64,000 nt of DNA, taken from positions 2,418,001 through 2,482,000 of the forward strand of contig CBDFNN010000004.1 in assembly GCA_965250215.1 (NCBI GenBank). The letters are read 5' to 3'. This stretch comes from CBDFNN01 sp965250215 (lineage in GTDB: Bacteria; Bacteroidota; Rhodothermia; Rhodothermales; DATKEJ01). The translations under genes and the position numbers were made by a program. Below, one piece after another: positions 25,810 to 35,304 of the stretch. Under the pieces are notes generated by a model. The model searched no databases. It was not told the origin of the DNA and saw nothing but the letters and a program-made list of their open reading frames with translations. Positions within the stretch are counted from its first letter, which is position 1. Each line of letters starts with the position of its first letter.

Positions 25810-26772
25810 CTAGGCTAGGGCGCGTTTGCAGTAATCGAACATAAGCTGAGTTTCAGCGACTCCGGTGCGAAGTGTCCCATGCTCAAACTCGAGCAGCACA
25901 ACGATGGGCCATTCGTTATCTCGGATCATATGAAGGACTTCAATAATCGGGGCATCGCCCTGTCCAAAGGGAGCGCTGCGTCCTTGGTTCTTCTTACGAT
26001 CACCAAGGTGAACACTTGAAGTGCGTTCATGGTGTTTCGACAAGAAATCGATGCAATCTCCATTGGCCGCGGTAAAATGGCGCGTATCGAGCGTAGCCAT
26101 TACATCGGGTCCATAGGAAAAGCTTTTGATGAAGCTCTCTTCGTTGTTCAATGCGTCGGGGTCCGAGAGATTGGAGTGGTTGTGGACACCAATGAACATT
26201 TTGTGTTTGGTGGCTATCGGCGCCAGGCGCTTAGTCGCCCGCAATCCTTGAGATCCGATGCAGCCTTTCGCTCCAAGTATCTTCGCCGCCCTAAAGGTGG
26301 CATCGATCTCCTCAACACTATAGTCGACAAGCTCATTCTGATAGGAAATATCCATATTCACGTAATAGGTAAATACGGAGATGCCAGCGTCATCGAATTC
26401 TTTTCGGACCGCTTCATAGTATTCTGGCTCGGCGCTTATGCGCCAGTCGCGCTGTTTTTCTCGTGCCTCAATGAGAGTGACGCCGGGTCCCTTGAAACTA
26501 GGCTCGACCCAGGTGGCGTGGATCTCTGCCATCCCGAATCCATTCTCGACTATTCGTCGAATTAGTTCTGATCGGTTTTCGCGTTTCATCACGAGATCGT
26601 GATAGCAGAAGGGCTGAATTCCAAACTGTACGCCCTGAATAAGTGATCGATTTGGGTCCGCCTGCACGCCTGACAAGATCCCGGATTCATGTCCCGATCT
26701 AGCTTTAAGACCGAGAAGAGTTGGTGCTCCGGCGAGGGCAAGTTTAGTGAAATCCCGTCGTGACAAATCCAT
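25810..26772 (-). CDS. Tat-exported sugar phosphate isomerase/epimerase-like TIM barrel protein
   Basis: 320 residues. The start MDLSRRDFTKLALAGAPTLL is a Tat signal (SRRDF twin-arginine). The rest is a xylose-isomerase-like AP_endonuc_2 barrel: NGFGMAEIHATWVEP, GISVFTYYVNMD, HNHSNLSDPD, DVMATLDTRHFTAANG, SSVHLGDRKKNQGRSAPFGQG and WPIVVLLEFEHG give the metal-binding Glu, His and Asp residues expected in the family. It would isomerise or epimerise a sugar outside the cytoplasm. Probably co-transcribed with the cytochrome gene. Confidence 0.88.
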   Translation of the reverse strand: MDLSRRDFTKLALAGAPTLLGLKARSGHESGILSGVQADPNRSLIQGVQFGIQPFCYHDLVMKRENRSELIRRIVENGFGMAEIHATWVEPSFKGPGVTLIEAREKQRDWRISAEPEYYEAVRKEFDDAGISVFTYYVNMDISYQNELVDYSVEEIDATFRAAKILGAKGCIGSQGLRATKRLAPIATKHKMFIGVHNHSNLSDPDALNNEESFIKSFSYGPDVMATLDTRHFTAANGDCIDFLSKHHERTSSVHLGDRKKNQGRSAPFGQGDAPIIEVLHMIRDNEWPIVVLLEFEHGTLRTGVAETQLMFDYCKRALA

Positions 26773-26850
26773 AATGTTCTCTCAGTTTGAGTCGGTCCCA
26801 ATGAAGAATCTCTCTGGTGATAATGGTAGGCAATGGGGTGATATAAGACA

Positions 26851-26892
26851 AGGAAGTGAGGAGTGCGGAGAGCTGAGTGAGGAGTGAGGAGA
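26851..26892 (+). repeat. GAGGAGT-type repeat
   Basis: GTGAGGAGTGCGGAGAGCTGAGTGAGGAGTGAGGAG-like units upstream of a leftward gene. The G-rich strand is + here too, although both flanking genes run on minus. Confidence 0.75.
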
Positions 26893-27050
26893 TTCACCTT
26901 GCGATATTTGCCTTCTTGCAGGACTAAGAGGCTGAGGAAGGCGGAAAACGAGCTGGGACGTGACCAAAGACCTACGCGTGTGGCACAGAGGAATCGCGAA
27001 TCGCGAATAAGGAATAAGGTCTTTGATTTTGGCATCCAGCCTTGGCGACA

Positions 27051-27902
27051 TCAGTGGATTTTGGAGTCAAGCCAAGGAGTCAGATCATTCCAGAAGTTTA
27101 TTCGGTCACCCGATTCTACGTCACGAAGTCCGTGTCCCGTGTTCGGATAAATGATTACCGTAAAATCCTTTCCCAGTTCATTTGCTATATCCTCAACAAT
27201 ATGAGCACTTTCCCTAGCGGGAATTATCCTGTCTTTGTCACCCAAAAGCCAGAGTCCGGGAACGGTCATCTCCTCTATAAAGGGACGAGGGTCAAAGTCA
27301 CCCCCTGGTATCTGGAATTCTGCCAATTGGTTTGAAAGCTCTGAAATAGAGAGATTCTCTTGCTCGGCAATTTCGACCCAGTAATTGTGCTGTGCGACGG
27401 TCACGGCTGGTCCTGACAGGATGGCAACGAATGAAACGTGTTCTGATCTAGTAGCGACCATCGGAATTATCCATCCGGCTTGGCTCGAACCGAGTAATCC
27501 GATCCTAGAAGGGTCTATTCTAGAGTCGGCCACGACGAAATCGACAGCTGAAACTAAATCGCCTGAAAGCAGCTCGAAGTCCGCAAAACCGCGTTGATAA
27601 ACACCTTCCGAATCTCCTACGCCTCTCTTGTCGAAACGAAGTACGGCAATTTCGTTCTCGACTAGGCGGCGTGCATAGTCCTTATTTTCGTTTTTAGTAT
27701 TCGCTCCGGAGTCGTGGCCAAAAACAACAAGGGGAAAAGGGGCGGAACCCTCCACCGGAATGTCAAAGGCATAGCTAAGACCGGTCGATCCAGAGTAGAA
27801 GAAGCCCTCCTCGGTCATTGCAGCGGGACCCAGATCATTGCTACCGCAAGAGAGGATTGCAGAAAGAGAGAGTACTAGGACAATGAATGTTGTTCGATTC
27901 AA
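27051..27902 (-). CDS. Alpha/beta hydrolase lipoprotein
   Basis: 283 residues from a TTG at 27902; no in-frame ATG fits. A lipoprotein signal MNRTTFIVLVLSLSAILSC19 follows. The hydrolase core has VVFGHDSGANTK, LRFDKRGVGDSEG, the nucleophile elbow GLLGSSQAGWIIP (Ser in GSSQAG), LLGDKDRIIPA (acid) and YPNTGHGLRDV (His), as in dienelactone hydrolase-like or prolyl-oligopeptidase-related esterases. It is expected to be anchored in the membrane facing the periplasm. Substrate unknown. Confidence 0.88.
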   Translation of the reverse strand: MNRTTFIVLVLSLSAILSCGSNDLGPAAMTEEGFFYSGSTGLSYAFDIPVEGSAPFPLVVFGHDSGANTKNENKDYARRLVENEIAVLRFDKRGVGDSEGVYQRGFADFELLSGDLVSAVDFVVADSRIDPSRIGLLGSSQAGWIIPMVATRSEHVSFVAILSGPAVTVAQHNYWVEIAEQENLSISELSNQLAEFQIPGGDFDPRPFIEEMTVPGLWLLGDKDRIIPARESAHIVEDIANELGKDFTVIIYPNTGHGLRDVESGDRINFWNDLTPWLDSKIH

Positions 27903-28006
27903 TCGTTTGGTCTCATTCTAAGGGTCAAACATTAACACAGCTTTGCATCGTCTTTATAGACGAGCTATTTCAATATTTAGTTACCCAGGCATTTCACCAG
28001 TGCCGC

Positions 28007-28627
28007 CTATTCAGGCTTTACTGTGCTTGCGCGAAGGATAATCTCCGAAAACACGAATTCCCTTTGAATCGGAGTCATATCGCTTAAGAATGAAAAGCGA
28101 TCCAAACGTTCTGAGATCAAAAGATCAGCCAGTCCGTGAGCAAGGGCCCAGGTAGCAACAACGTCAGTCATTGCATTCCGATCGTGAAGTGGGTCGGTTT
28201 TGGTAATATGTGCAACGTCAATAACGAGCTTGTAGAAGGCCAAATCTGCAGCTTCGGACAGAACGTTCGATGTCTGGTCTGGACGCTGTGAAGAGAACAT
28301 TAGTCGGAAAAGAGCGGGGTTTTCGGTTGCGAAATCTATATATCCCAAGCCTGACGCCGCTAGCTGGGACTTTGGATCCTTTGCGGCATCCTGTTTCCGG
28401 CGCAGCTGTACGTCCATAAATCGGTGATAGCCTAGTGCTGCCAATTCGGTTAGGAGTCCCCGAGAATCTTCGAAATGATGTGCCGGTGCTCCGTGACTGA
28501 CCCCAGCACGCCTCGCGACACCTCTAAGTGAAAAGGATTCTACACCTTTTTCTTCCAGTTCTTTCTCGGCAGCGGTCAAGAGCGCGCTTCGGAGATCTCC
28601 GTGATGATAGTTCGAGGTCTTATTCAT
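28007..28627 (-). CDS. TetR/AcrR family transcriptional regulator
   Basis: 206 residues. The helix-turn-helix is at about 32-59 (FSLRGVARRAGVSHGAPAHHF), after a helix LRSALLTAAEKELEEKG. The C-terminal half (ATENPALFRLMFSS, ATWALAHGLADLL) fits the TetR_C_33 (WHG) ligand domain. It is transcribed away from the amidohydrolase-TPR gene, with a sigma70-like promoter upstream that carries a small palindrome. It probably represses itself and perhaps the divergent gene. Ligand unknown. Confidence 0.92.
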   Translation of the reverse strand: MNKTSNYHHGDLRSALLTAAEKELEEKGVESFSLRGVARRAGVSHGAPAHHFEDSRGLLTELAALGYHRFMDVQLRRKQDAAKDPKSQLAASGLGYIDFATENPALFRLMFSSQRPDQTSNVLSEAADLAFYKLVIDVAHITKTDPLHDRNAMTDVVATWALAHGLADLLISERLDRFSFLSDMTPIQREFVFSEIILRASTVKPE

Positions 28628-28656
28628 AAGTATACGGCAATTAAGGGATTAGAACT

Positions 28657-28684
28657 ATGATAGAGTTTATCAAGACACTGTCAA
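28657..28684 (-). promoter_or_regulatory. Sigma70-like promoter of the tetR gene with an overlapping palindrome
   Basis: On the minus strand TTGACA (28684-28679) and TATCAT (28662-28657) are separated by 16 bases, about 30 bases before the regulator start. The -35 box overlaps the 9-bp palindrome GACAcTGTC (28674-28682), and TCAAGA is repeated on both sides of CACTG. This is a good position for autorepression. It is a motif reading, not a proven site. Confidence 0.5.
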
Positions 28685-28723
28685 GATGAATATAGACATT
28701 GTAAAGATTAAAAGAAAGTCGTC

Positions 28724-28757
28724 AGCTATCAGTCCTCAGTCATCAGTCTTCAGGGCG
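28724..28757 (+). repeat. CAGTCNTCAG dispersed repeat
   Basis: CAGCTATCAGTCCTCAGTCATCAGTCTTCAG-like units of 7-8 bp in the spacer between divergent genes. The same words recur at 49185-49316. Confidence 0.65.
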
Positions 28758-28921
28758 GTGTCACTTTCACTCAGGTCACCCTGGTTGAGCTAGTGTTGCT
28801 CAGCGAATAGGTGAAGATGATTCAGAATCTATCGATCGCAATGAGAATACCTCGCAACAAAACGACTATTAATTTCGCTATGAGTCCAGACCCGCCTAGC
28901 CCGAACAATAGATAAGTTGAA

Positions 28922-30712
28922 ATGATCATTATAGAGATGCCGATAACCCGACTCCGATCTTTAAGTCTGATTTCAATACTCAGCCTTTTTTGCACCCTCA
29001 CTATTTCATCTCCTGTGCAGATTCACGCGCAGACAGCTCCTTCTGCGAATTCCTTCGCCATTGTTGGGGTAAACGTGGTCCCCATGGATCAGGAAGGTGT
29101 TCTTGAGAATCAGTCCGTCATCGTTATCGATGGACGCATAGACAGAATTGGAGATGTAGACGACACGCTCTTACCAGATGGTATCAGAGTCATTGATGGA
29201 GAAGGTCGATACCTAATGCCGGGATTCGCAGATCTTCACACCCATCTTCGGCGCTCCGATGAGTACGTGAACTATCTTCACTATGGAGTCACCACCGTCA
29301 TGCATTTAGGTGGTTCTGAATCGCGTGGAAGGTCGATCTTACGTGAAAGGAGTCAGATTGAAGATCAGGAGATTATCGGACCAAATATCTACGCCACCGA
29401 ACGCATCATCGACGGCGATCCGCGGGTGGCAAGTAACGCTTATTCAATATCATCTGTCGATTTCGCACGCGAAAAAGTAGCTGAGCTAAAGGCAAGCGGC
29501 TTTGATCTTATCAAGATCTATAACAACGTATCTAAGGAAGTATTTGATGCGATCGTGGGCGAGGCAAGGAAGCAAAACATGCCTGTTTTCGGTCACGTGC
29601 CACGCAACTTCGATCCTTTGGAGGCCATGCGAGGAGGACAGGATGCCGTCGTTCATACGGAGGAGTTTTTCTTCACCTACTTCAAAGGCCCTCGGAGCAC
29701 GAAAAACATGGATAGGGGATACAGACCCGATCTGTCAATGATACCCGAACTGGTTAAAGTACTTGTGGAAAATGACGTCGCCATTATGCCCGATCTCTCA
29801 TTCACCTTCACCAACTTCCTCATGTGGGATGGCATGGAAATGATCCACCAGGACGGGGAAATGAAGTATCAGCATCCAAATACCCTGGCGGACTGGCAAC
29901 AGGGCATTAATCGACGACGGGAAATCGAAAATTTCATTATCCGTGGACAGTGGAAATACAATCTCATGCAGGAGCTGACTCGAGCATTTCAGGAGGCGGG
30001 TATTCTACAAGTCGTAGGAACGGATGCATCTGTGACGGGGCTATTTCCAGGGAAGTCTGTTCACAGGGAGTTAACAGAATTGGTCAAAGCAGGTCTCAGC
30101 AATTACGATGTATTGTCAATAGGCACGCGCAATGCCGGTGATTTTATTCGCAAATATATAGATGATGAACATCGTTTTGGGCAGATAAAAGAAGGATACC
30201 GCGCAGATCTTCTACTTTTGGCAGATAATCCTTTGGAAGATGTTCGAAATGCACGAAAACCGAGTGCCGTGGTCGTAAACGGTCGCTGGATTGAGTCTTC
30301 CGTTCTTGAACAAAGCCGATCTGACTTGGCCGCCAGATTTTCGCAAATGAATGAGGTCGTATCGCAAGTTGATCTTGCTTTGAAGGATGAAGATGCCGTC
30401 AGTGTCCTTCGGGACCTTCGGAAAGCATATCAAAATGACGATGAACTTGTTGGCATTGTAAGGAGTCGAATCAATTCCGTCGGCTACACGGCGGCATTTG
30501 CTGATGACTTGGAGCGGGCCCAAGTTGTACTTGAGCTTGCAACTGAAGTCTTTCCTGAATCGGCCAACGCTTGGGATAGCCTAGCTGAGATTCACCTTGA
30601 GCAAGGACATAGGGAAAAAGCCATCGAGCTGTACCGAAAGGCTCTTGAAGTTGATCCGGATTTCTCGAATGCAGCCGATCAGCTAGAAAAGATTCTCGCT
30701 AGCGTAGAATAG
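28922..30712 (+). CDS. Exported amidohydrolase with C-terminal TPR repeats
   Basis: 596 residues with a signal peptide (to about residue 37, IHAQ). The metallo-hydrolase motif is His106-Thr-His108 in MPGFADLHTHL; further metal ligands lie in FGHVPRNFDP (His) and VVGTDASVTG (Asp). The composite domain ends near 450 (GYRADLLLLADNPLEDVRN), where imidazolonepropionase-like enzymes usually stop. About 140 more residues follow, with a TPR pair at the end (SANAWDSLAEIHLEQG, AIELYRKALEVDP). The fusion suggests the enzyme is docked to a partner. Substrate unknown, probably a periplasmic amide or peptide. The ATG at 28937 is an alternative start. Confidence 0.9.
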   Translation: MIIIEMPITRLRSLSLISILSLFCTLTISSPVQIHAQTAPSANSFAIVGVNVVPMDQEGVLENQSVIVIDGRIDRIGDVDDTLLPDGIRVIDGEGRYLMPGFADLHTHLRRSDEYVNYLHYGVTTVMHLGGSESRGRSILRERSQIEDQEIIGPNIYATERIIDGDPRVASNAYSISSVDFAREKVAELKASGFDLIKIYNNVSKEVFDAIVGEARKQNMPVFGHVPRNFDPLEAMRGGQDAVVHTEEFFFTYFKGPRSTKNMDRGYRPDLSMIPELVKVLVENDVAIMPDLSFTFTNFLMWDGMEMIHQDGEMKYQHPNTLADWQQGINRRREIENFIIRGQWKYNLMQELTRAFQEAGILQVVGTDASVTGLFPGKSVHRELTELVKAGLSNYDVLSIGTRNAGDFIRKYIDDEHRFGQIKEGYRADLLLLADNPLEDVRNARKPSAVVVNGRWIESSVLEQSRSDLAARFSQMNEVVSQVDLALKDEDAVSVLRDLRKAYQNDDELVGIVRSRINSVGYTAAFADDLERAQVVLELATEVFPESANAWDSLAEIHLEQGHREKAIELYRKALEVDPDFSNAADQLEKILASVE

Positions 30713-30803
30713 AACAGAATCTATCTTGCTATAGCATTGCACAGATCTCTTTGAGAAGCAGATAGGACATAGGAGCAGACCGATCAGACTGCCTTTTGTC
30801 CAT

Positions 30804-33725
30804 TTAGTTAGTGGCCTGAAATTCGATCCAGTCAAACTTCGCGACTTTGCCTGATTCCGAACTCTTGAATATCACATATAGGTCTTGAAGTCCATCAGGA
30901 GCCGAAAACGAAAGCGGGATCTCCGTCCAGCCCTCAATACGCGTGACCTGGAAACGAGGGGCGCCCTCGCCATCTGGAGGATCACCTGTCATTTCTGTGG
31001 CGCTTAAGGTATCTGCGGGCGGTGCAAAGGTCGATTTAGCTAGAAGGAGTCCATCGGGACTACCCAAGTGTATTTCAACACTGCCAGCAGCCTCCGGCTC
31101 GAGGCGAATCTTGACACCATCGATCCCCATTAAATTGACATTTTCAAAGGTAACGTGGTCGCCGTCGCCAGCTCTTAAGAACACCTCGGTCACCTCGGCA
31201 AAGTAGGGCCACTGGCGATTGTTCGTGACGATTACCTGAGCGTCTTTGATATTCGAATAGTTTTCTGCCTGCCAACGACGTGGGTGGAGTCGAATGCGCT
31301 CTGTTAGAACTGAATCGTCGTTTCTTCGATAACGAGCTTCCAATTCCACGAACTCGTCTATGACATAGGGAGCATGCGAGATATCCGGCATCACCGTGAT
31401 CTGCCCTTCAGCAGTGTGTTCTATATGCAACTCATGCGTATGGGTGTCGTGTCCTAGGTATGACTGAAGTGTGAGCTCATTTCCTTCATCCTCTGGGATA
31501 TCAAGACGATAGAGCATCGGATGCCCGTAGTCGAAGAAGCTTCCAGTCAGTGGCCAGGAAAAAAGAACGGGAGATTCCTCTGGTGAATTAGAGTTGGCTG
31601 TGGGTGCCGAGGGCTGCTCTTGCGATCCGTAGTAGTCGAGACGAGTCAATTGCCCTTCACGGCTCTGGCCCCAAAAATCGAGGCCCCATTCCAGAACGTA
31701 GAGTCGGCCATCCGGTCCAACTTCGACATCAATTGGTCGGGCGAAGAATTCATCGGGGAACAGAGGATTGATCTCCATCAATTCACCAAGCTCATCAAGC
31801 TTGACTTCCATGATCCAGTTTCGCATAAACTCATAGATAAAAACGCTGCCATCGAAATATGCTGGGAGGCCACGCGGTCCAGCTGTTTTGGGATCGTATC
31901 GATAGATTGGTCCCGCCGCGGCTGACATGCCGCCTGCACCTAATTCAGGAAACTCTTCGGAGGGGGTATAGAAATACGATATGAAAGCCTGTTGAGCAGG
32001 AGGAAGTTGTCGAAGACCCGTATTGTTTGGAGAATCGTTGACGGGCGCCCTAGGGTTGGCCCATTCGCCGAGTTTTTGCGTCTTCGGATCAAAGTCTCGG
32101 TAGGGAGCATTTGGACCTACGAAATACGGCCACCCGAAGAAACCAGGGCCTTTTGCCTGGTTCACTTCTTCGTATCCCGTTGGAGCGCGTTCTTCGTCGG
32201 GATTATTGCCCGGGCCTACATCGCCCCAGTAGATCCATCCGGTTTTCGGATCGACGTCGAAGCGGAAGGGGTTGCGATGTCCCATTGTGTAAATTTCGGG
32301 GCGCGTGAGCAAGTCGTTGTCTTCGAAGAGGTTGCCTTTGGGAATGGTGTAGCTGCCATCCATCTCGGGATGTATCCGGAGAATTTTACCACGTAAATCA
32401 TTGGTATTGGCTGTAGTTCTTTCGTTATCCCAGAAGGCATCCCAGCCGTACAAGCCTTCTTCAAACTGGCCCTGATTATTCCATCCACCAGCGTTCTCCC
32501 CAGTGCTGAGGTAAAGATTGTTGCCCGGACCGAACTCGACTGCGCCAGCGCTATGGCAGCATCGTAGACGCTGCACTGGTACCTCCAGCACTACGATTTC
32601 GCTTTTCATATCTAACTCATCCCCATTCATAGTGAATCGTGATAGGCGGTTGGGACTCTCGTCACGCGGTGAGTAGTAGAGGTAAAGCCAGTTGTTGTTA
32701 CTGAAATTAGGATCGAGGGCAAGCCCTAGCAATCCGTCTTCGATCTTCGTGGTAACGGGTATAAACCCGGCCATCCGTGTCGTTTCTGTGTCTGGATTCC
32801 ATAATTTGACAGATCCGTCTCGTTCAATGAAAAACACACGGCCGTCCGCGGCGATGTCGAGCTCCATAGGATAGGTTGTGTTCTCATCGAGCACGACTTT
32901 TTTGAAGGCGCCGGTTATCGTCGCGGCCACATCGCCATCTTCAGCTCCGGCAGCCCAGCGGATGCCACCGAGTAGATGCTGCAAATAGAGGGGCTCTTCG
33001 TAGCTCTCTTCCGTATGGCCTAGTCCTGTATACCAAGAGCGACCTCCGTCGAACTGATGAGCCCAAACGATAGGATGATCACTACCCATTAGGCCACCCT
33101 CATAACTCTGTTCGCTAAGTGTTGCAAGCACATGCACTTTGCCGCGCGGGTTTGCTCGGTAGTCGTACCATTCATCTGTTCGGATCCATCGTGCAGGCAG
33201 TCCTTTGGTTGAAGGGTGATGCCCGTCAAGTACATGTACCTTGGCTTCTTGCACCTCTGGATGATGATTGAAGTACCCGCCTACGAGTTCTCCGTACCAG
33301 GTCCAATCGTACTCCGTGTCCGCCGCCGCGTGGATACCTGCAAATCCACCTCCTGATTGAATATAGCCCTCGAAGGCCGCCTGCTGAGATGCATTGAGTA
33401 CGTCCCCCGTAGTATTTAGAAATACGACTGCATCGTAGCGGGAAAGATTGTCAGAGGAAAACACGGATGCATCTTCGCTTGCATCGACAGAGAAGCTGTG
33501 TTCACTTCCCAGTGCACTGATAGCAGCAACTCCTGACTCGATCGAGGTGTGACGAAAGCCCTCGGTTTTGGAAAATACGAGAAGGGAGAATTCGTCCGAT
33601 GGCTTTGTCTCCGTTGTCCGCAACTCTCCCCTAAGACCTGTGAGAAGTATTAGACAAAAAATTAGACCACATAATCTTGGAAAAACACCGATGTGGGAAA
33701 AAAGTAGTGAGTGCATATCATTCAT
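30804..33725 (-). CDS. ThuA - PQQ-type sugar dehydrogenase - CBM6 fusion, exported
   Basis: 973 residues from ATG 33725, chosen because the longer frame to 33938 would run into the divergent neighbour and lacks a signal at its start. A signal sequence (LCGLIFCLILLTGLRG) leads to a ThuA domain (about 45-260: FSKTEGFRHTSIESG, GFAGIHAAADTEYDW, DHPIVWAHQFDGGRSWYTGLGH). A glucose/sorbosone dehydrogenase propeller follows (about 290-690: LDIAADGRVFFIERDG, RCCHSAGAVEFGPGNNLYLSTGENAGG). The C-terminus is a CBM6-like sugar-binding beta-sandwich (YSNIKDAQVIVTNN to FDWIEFQAT). Predicted to bind and oxidise sugars in the periplasm. Confidence 0.92.
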   Translation of the reverse strand: MNDMHSLLFSHIGVFPRLCGLIFCLILLTGLRGELRTTETKPSDEFSLLVFSKTEGFRHTSIESGVAAISALGSEHSFSVDASEDASVFSSDNLSRYDAVVFLNTTGDVLNASQQAAFEGYIQSGGGFAGIHAAADTEYDWTWYGELVGGYFNHHPEVQEAKVHVLDGHHPSTKGLPARWIRTDEWYDYRANPRGKVHVLATLSEQSYEGGLMGSDHPIVWAHQFDGGRSWYTGLGHTEESYEEPLYLQHLLGGIRWAAGAEDGDVAATITGAFKKVVLDENTTYPMELDIAADGRVFFIERDGSVKLWNPDTETTRMAGFIPVTTKIEDGLLGLALDPNFSNNNWLYLYYSPRDESPNRLSRFTMNGDELDMKSEIVVLEVPVQRLRCCHSAGAVEFGPGNNLYLSTGENAGGWNNQGQFEEGLYGWDAFWDNERTTANTNDLRGKILRIHPEMDGSYTIPKGNLFEDNDLLTRPEIYTMGHRNPFRFDVDPKTGWIYWGDVGPGNNPDEERAPTGYEEVNQAKGPGFFGWPYFVGPNAPYRDFDPKTQKLGEWANPRAPVNDSPNNTGLRQLPPAQQAFISYFYTPSEEFPELGAGGMSAAAGPIYRYDPKTAGPRGLPAYFDGSVFIYEFMRNWIMEVKLDELGELMEINPLFPDEFFARPIDVEVGPDGRLYVLEWGLDFWGQSREGQLTRLDYYGSQEQPSAPTANSNSPEESPVLFSWPLTGSFFDYGHPMLYRLDIPEDEGNELTLQSYLGHDTHTHELHIEHTAEGQITVMPDISHAPYVIDEFVELEARYRRNDDSVLTERIRLHPRRWQAENYSNIKDAQVIVTNNRQWPYFAEVTEVFLRAGDGDHVTFENVNLMGIDGVKIRLEPEAAGSVEIHLGSPDGLLLAKSTFAPPADTLSATEMTGDPPDGEGAPRFQVTRIEGWTEIPLSFSAPDGLQDLYVIFKSSESGKVAKFDWIEFQATN

Positions 33726-33820
33726 TCGATTTGAAGGCAGAGACTGACAAGGGATAGTGTAAACAAAAATTACAAAGCTTTCTATATTGCGAAATAGATT
33801 TACACATGAGGTATCTAGAT

Positions 33821-34615
33821 ATGAGAAACCCGGTTTCGATAATATTGCTATTGTTTTGTCTGCTATCGTCTGTAGCGTGCACTCAAAGTTCTGCAGAGAC
33901 TTCGACCGCAAGCGAGCAGGCGACGTTCGAAGACACAAAAGGAAACAAAAAGCGAGTCCTTGCCATCCTCGGAGACGGCTGGCATCGTGTGGCTCCGCTG
34001 GATCGGCACTTGGTGGTCAAGCTGCGGGATAAGGACTGGGAGGCCGTCGTCATCATGGACTATGAGGTACCATGGGATGATTTTGATAACTACGATCTCA
34101 TCATCTTGAGTAGAGAAGGAAACGAGTTCGTCGAGTATTACAAACATCGCGACACGAATCCCGATCGTGAGAAAGGAAAGTGGCTCACGAAAGAGCAGTC
34201 ATTGAAGTTTGTCGACTACGTCAACGGCGGGGGACGAATGCTTCTTTACCACGACGGATTCGGCAACTATCCCTGCGATTATGGCCCAGCGCTTATAGCG
34301 CGCTCCTGTTTTATCCGACACCCAAAAATTACGGAAATAAATGTGAGCCCCACCGGTAAGATGGCAAATCTCACAGAGGACGTCCCACCCTTCATTGTAT
34401 CGGATGAGGAATATGAGGTCGACATGGATGAGAGTAAGACCTCCGTTTTCTTGGAAAGCCATTCTGTGGAAAATGGGCGCGCCCCTCAAGGTTGGGCTCA
34501 CACTTTTGGTGAAGGTAAGGTTGTGGTCATAGTCCCCGGCCACAGAATGGATACGATAGAACACCCCATGATTAACCGCCTAGTTCAGAACGCCCTCGAC
34601 TGGCTGAATGAGTAG
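33821..34615 (+). CDS. ThuA-like lipoprotein
   Basis: 264 residues from ATG 33821. AGGT eight bases upstream and a lipoprotein signal (MRNPVSIILLLFCLLSSVAC) support this start over the ATG at 33806. The mature part has a class I glutamine-amidotransferase-like ThuA fold (KRVLAILGDGWHRVAPLDRHL, NYDLIILSREGNEF, YVNGGGRMLLYHDGFGNY, WAHTFGEGKVVVIVPGHRMDTIEHP). ThuA proteins take part in oxidation of trehalose-type sugars to keto sugars. It is divergent from the ThuA-dehydrogenase fusion with under 100 bases between, so the two may share control. Confidence 0.87.
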   Translation: MRNPVSIILLLFCLLSSVACTQSSAETSTASEQATFEDTKGNKKRVLAILGDGWHRVAPLDRHLVVKLRDKDWEAVVIMDYEVPWDDFDNYDLIILSREGNEFVEYYKHRDTNPDREKGKWLTKEQSLKFVDYVNGGGRMLLYHDGFGNYPCDYGPALIARSCFIRHPKITEINVSPTGKMANLTEDVPPFIVSDEEYEVDMDESKTSVFLESHSVENGRAPQGWAHTFGEGKVVVIVPGHRMDTIEHPMINRLVQNALDWLNE

Positions 34616-34646
34616 GAAGGAGGTGAGGAGGTGAGGAGTGAGGAGT
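34616..34646 (+). repeat. GAGGAGT-type repeat
   Basis: AGGAGGTGAGGAGGTGAGGAGT units after the ThuA lipoprotein stop; the last two are perfect GAGGAGT (34633-34646). The following bases TATTTATTCC resemble a degenerate IS left end, too weakly to call one. Confidence 0.75.
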
Positions 34647-34706
34647 ATTTATTCCACCAAAAGCGGTATTTTAGGTCTTCCATCCCTAATAAATCCGACT
34701 ATTTAA

Positions 34707-35240
34707 ATGACCAAAATGAAAAGTGAAGAGCAAGTAGTTTTAGTCGACGAGCACGATCAGCCCGTCGGGCAAATGGATAAGCTGCAAGCTCATATCGATG
34801 GTGTCTTACATCGAGCCTTCTCAGTTTTTGTGGTCAATTCCGACGGTGAATTCCTTCTTCAGCAGCGGGCTCTCCACAAGTATCACAGTGCGGGACTTTG
34901 GTCGAATACCTGTTGCAGCCACCCTCGACCTGATGAGACAGTGTTAGTTGCGGCCAATAGACGATTAGATGAAGAGATGGGCTTGGCCTGCGATCTGCAA
35001 TCCGTGTTCTCTTTTGTATACCGGGCAAAACTTGAAAAGGACTTGATTGAATATGAGTACGACCATGTACTAATTGGCCGCTCGGATGCGCAGCCCATTT
35101 TGAATGAAGAGGAGGTAGCCGATTATCGATACGCCTCGGCAGACGAAATTCGAACAGAGCTCGAACGACACGATGGCAGCTACTCTGAATGGTTTCGGAT
35201 CAGTTTCGAACGCGTCGTTGAAGTCCTGAACGGAAAATAA
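34707..35240 (+). CDS. idi: Isopentenyl-diphosphate delta-isomerase, type 1
   Basis: 177 residues (an ATG at 34716 is an alternative start). Nudix-fold IDI-1 motifs are present: VLHRAFSVFVVNSDGEFLLQ, the catalytic Cys in SNTCCSHPRPDE, and the Glu-rich metal site RRLDEEMGL and EYEYDHVL. It converts isopentenyl to dimethylallyl diphosphate, which feeds carotenoid and quinone synthesis in the cytoplasm. No other isoprenoid gene is in the window. It stands alone. Confidence 0.96.
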   Translation: MTKMKSEEQVVLVDEHDQPVGQMDKLQAHIDGVLHRAFSVFVVNSDGEFLLQQRALHKYHSAGLWSNTCCSHPRPDETVLVAANRRLDEEMGLACDLQSVFSFVYRAKLEKDLIEYEYDHVLIGRSDAQPILNEEEVADYRYASADEIRTELERHDGSYSEWFRISFERVVEVLNGK

Positions 35241-35304
35241 GGGGCTTGGGGGCTTTAGAAGTTGGGATGCACGGCATCACACACAACGCAGCACCCATAA
35301 CCCA

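Noticed and set aside
33726..33938. N-terminal extension of the ThuA-dehydrogenase fusion
   Set aside because: It would overlap the divergent lipoprotein gene and hide the signal sequence from the N-terminus.
34647..34677. Another IS3 end after the heptamers at 34633-34646
   Set aside because: TATTTATTCC and TATTTTAGG are similar to IS ends but too short and diverged to claim.
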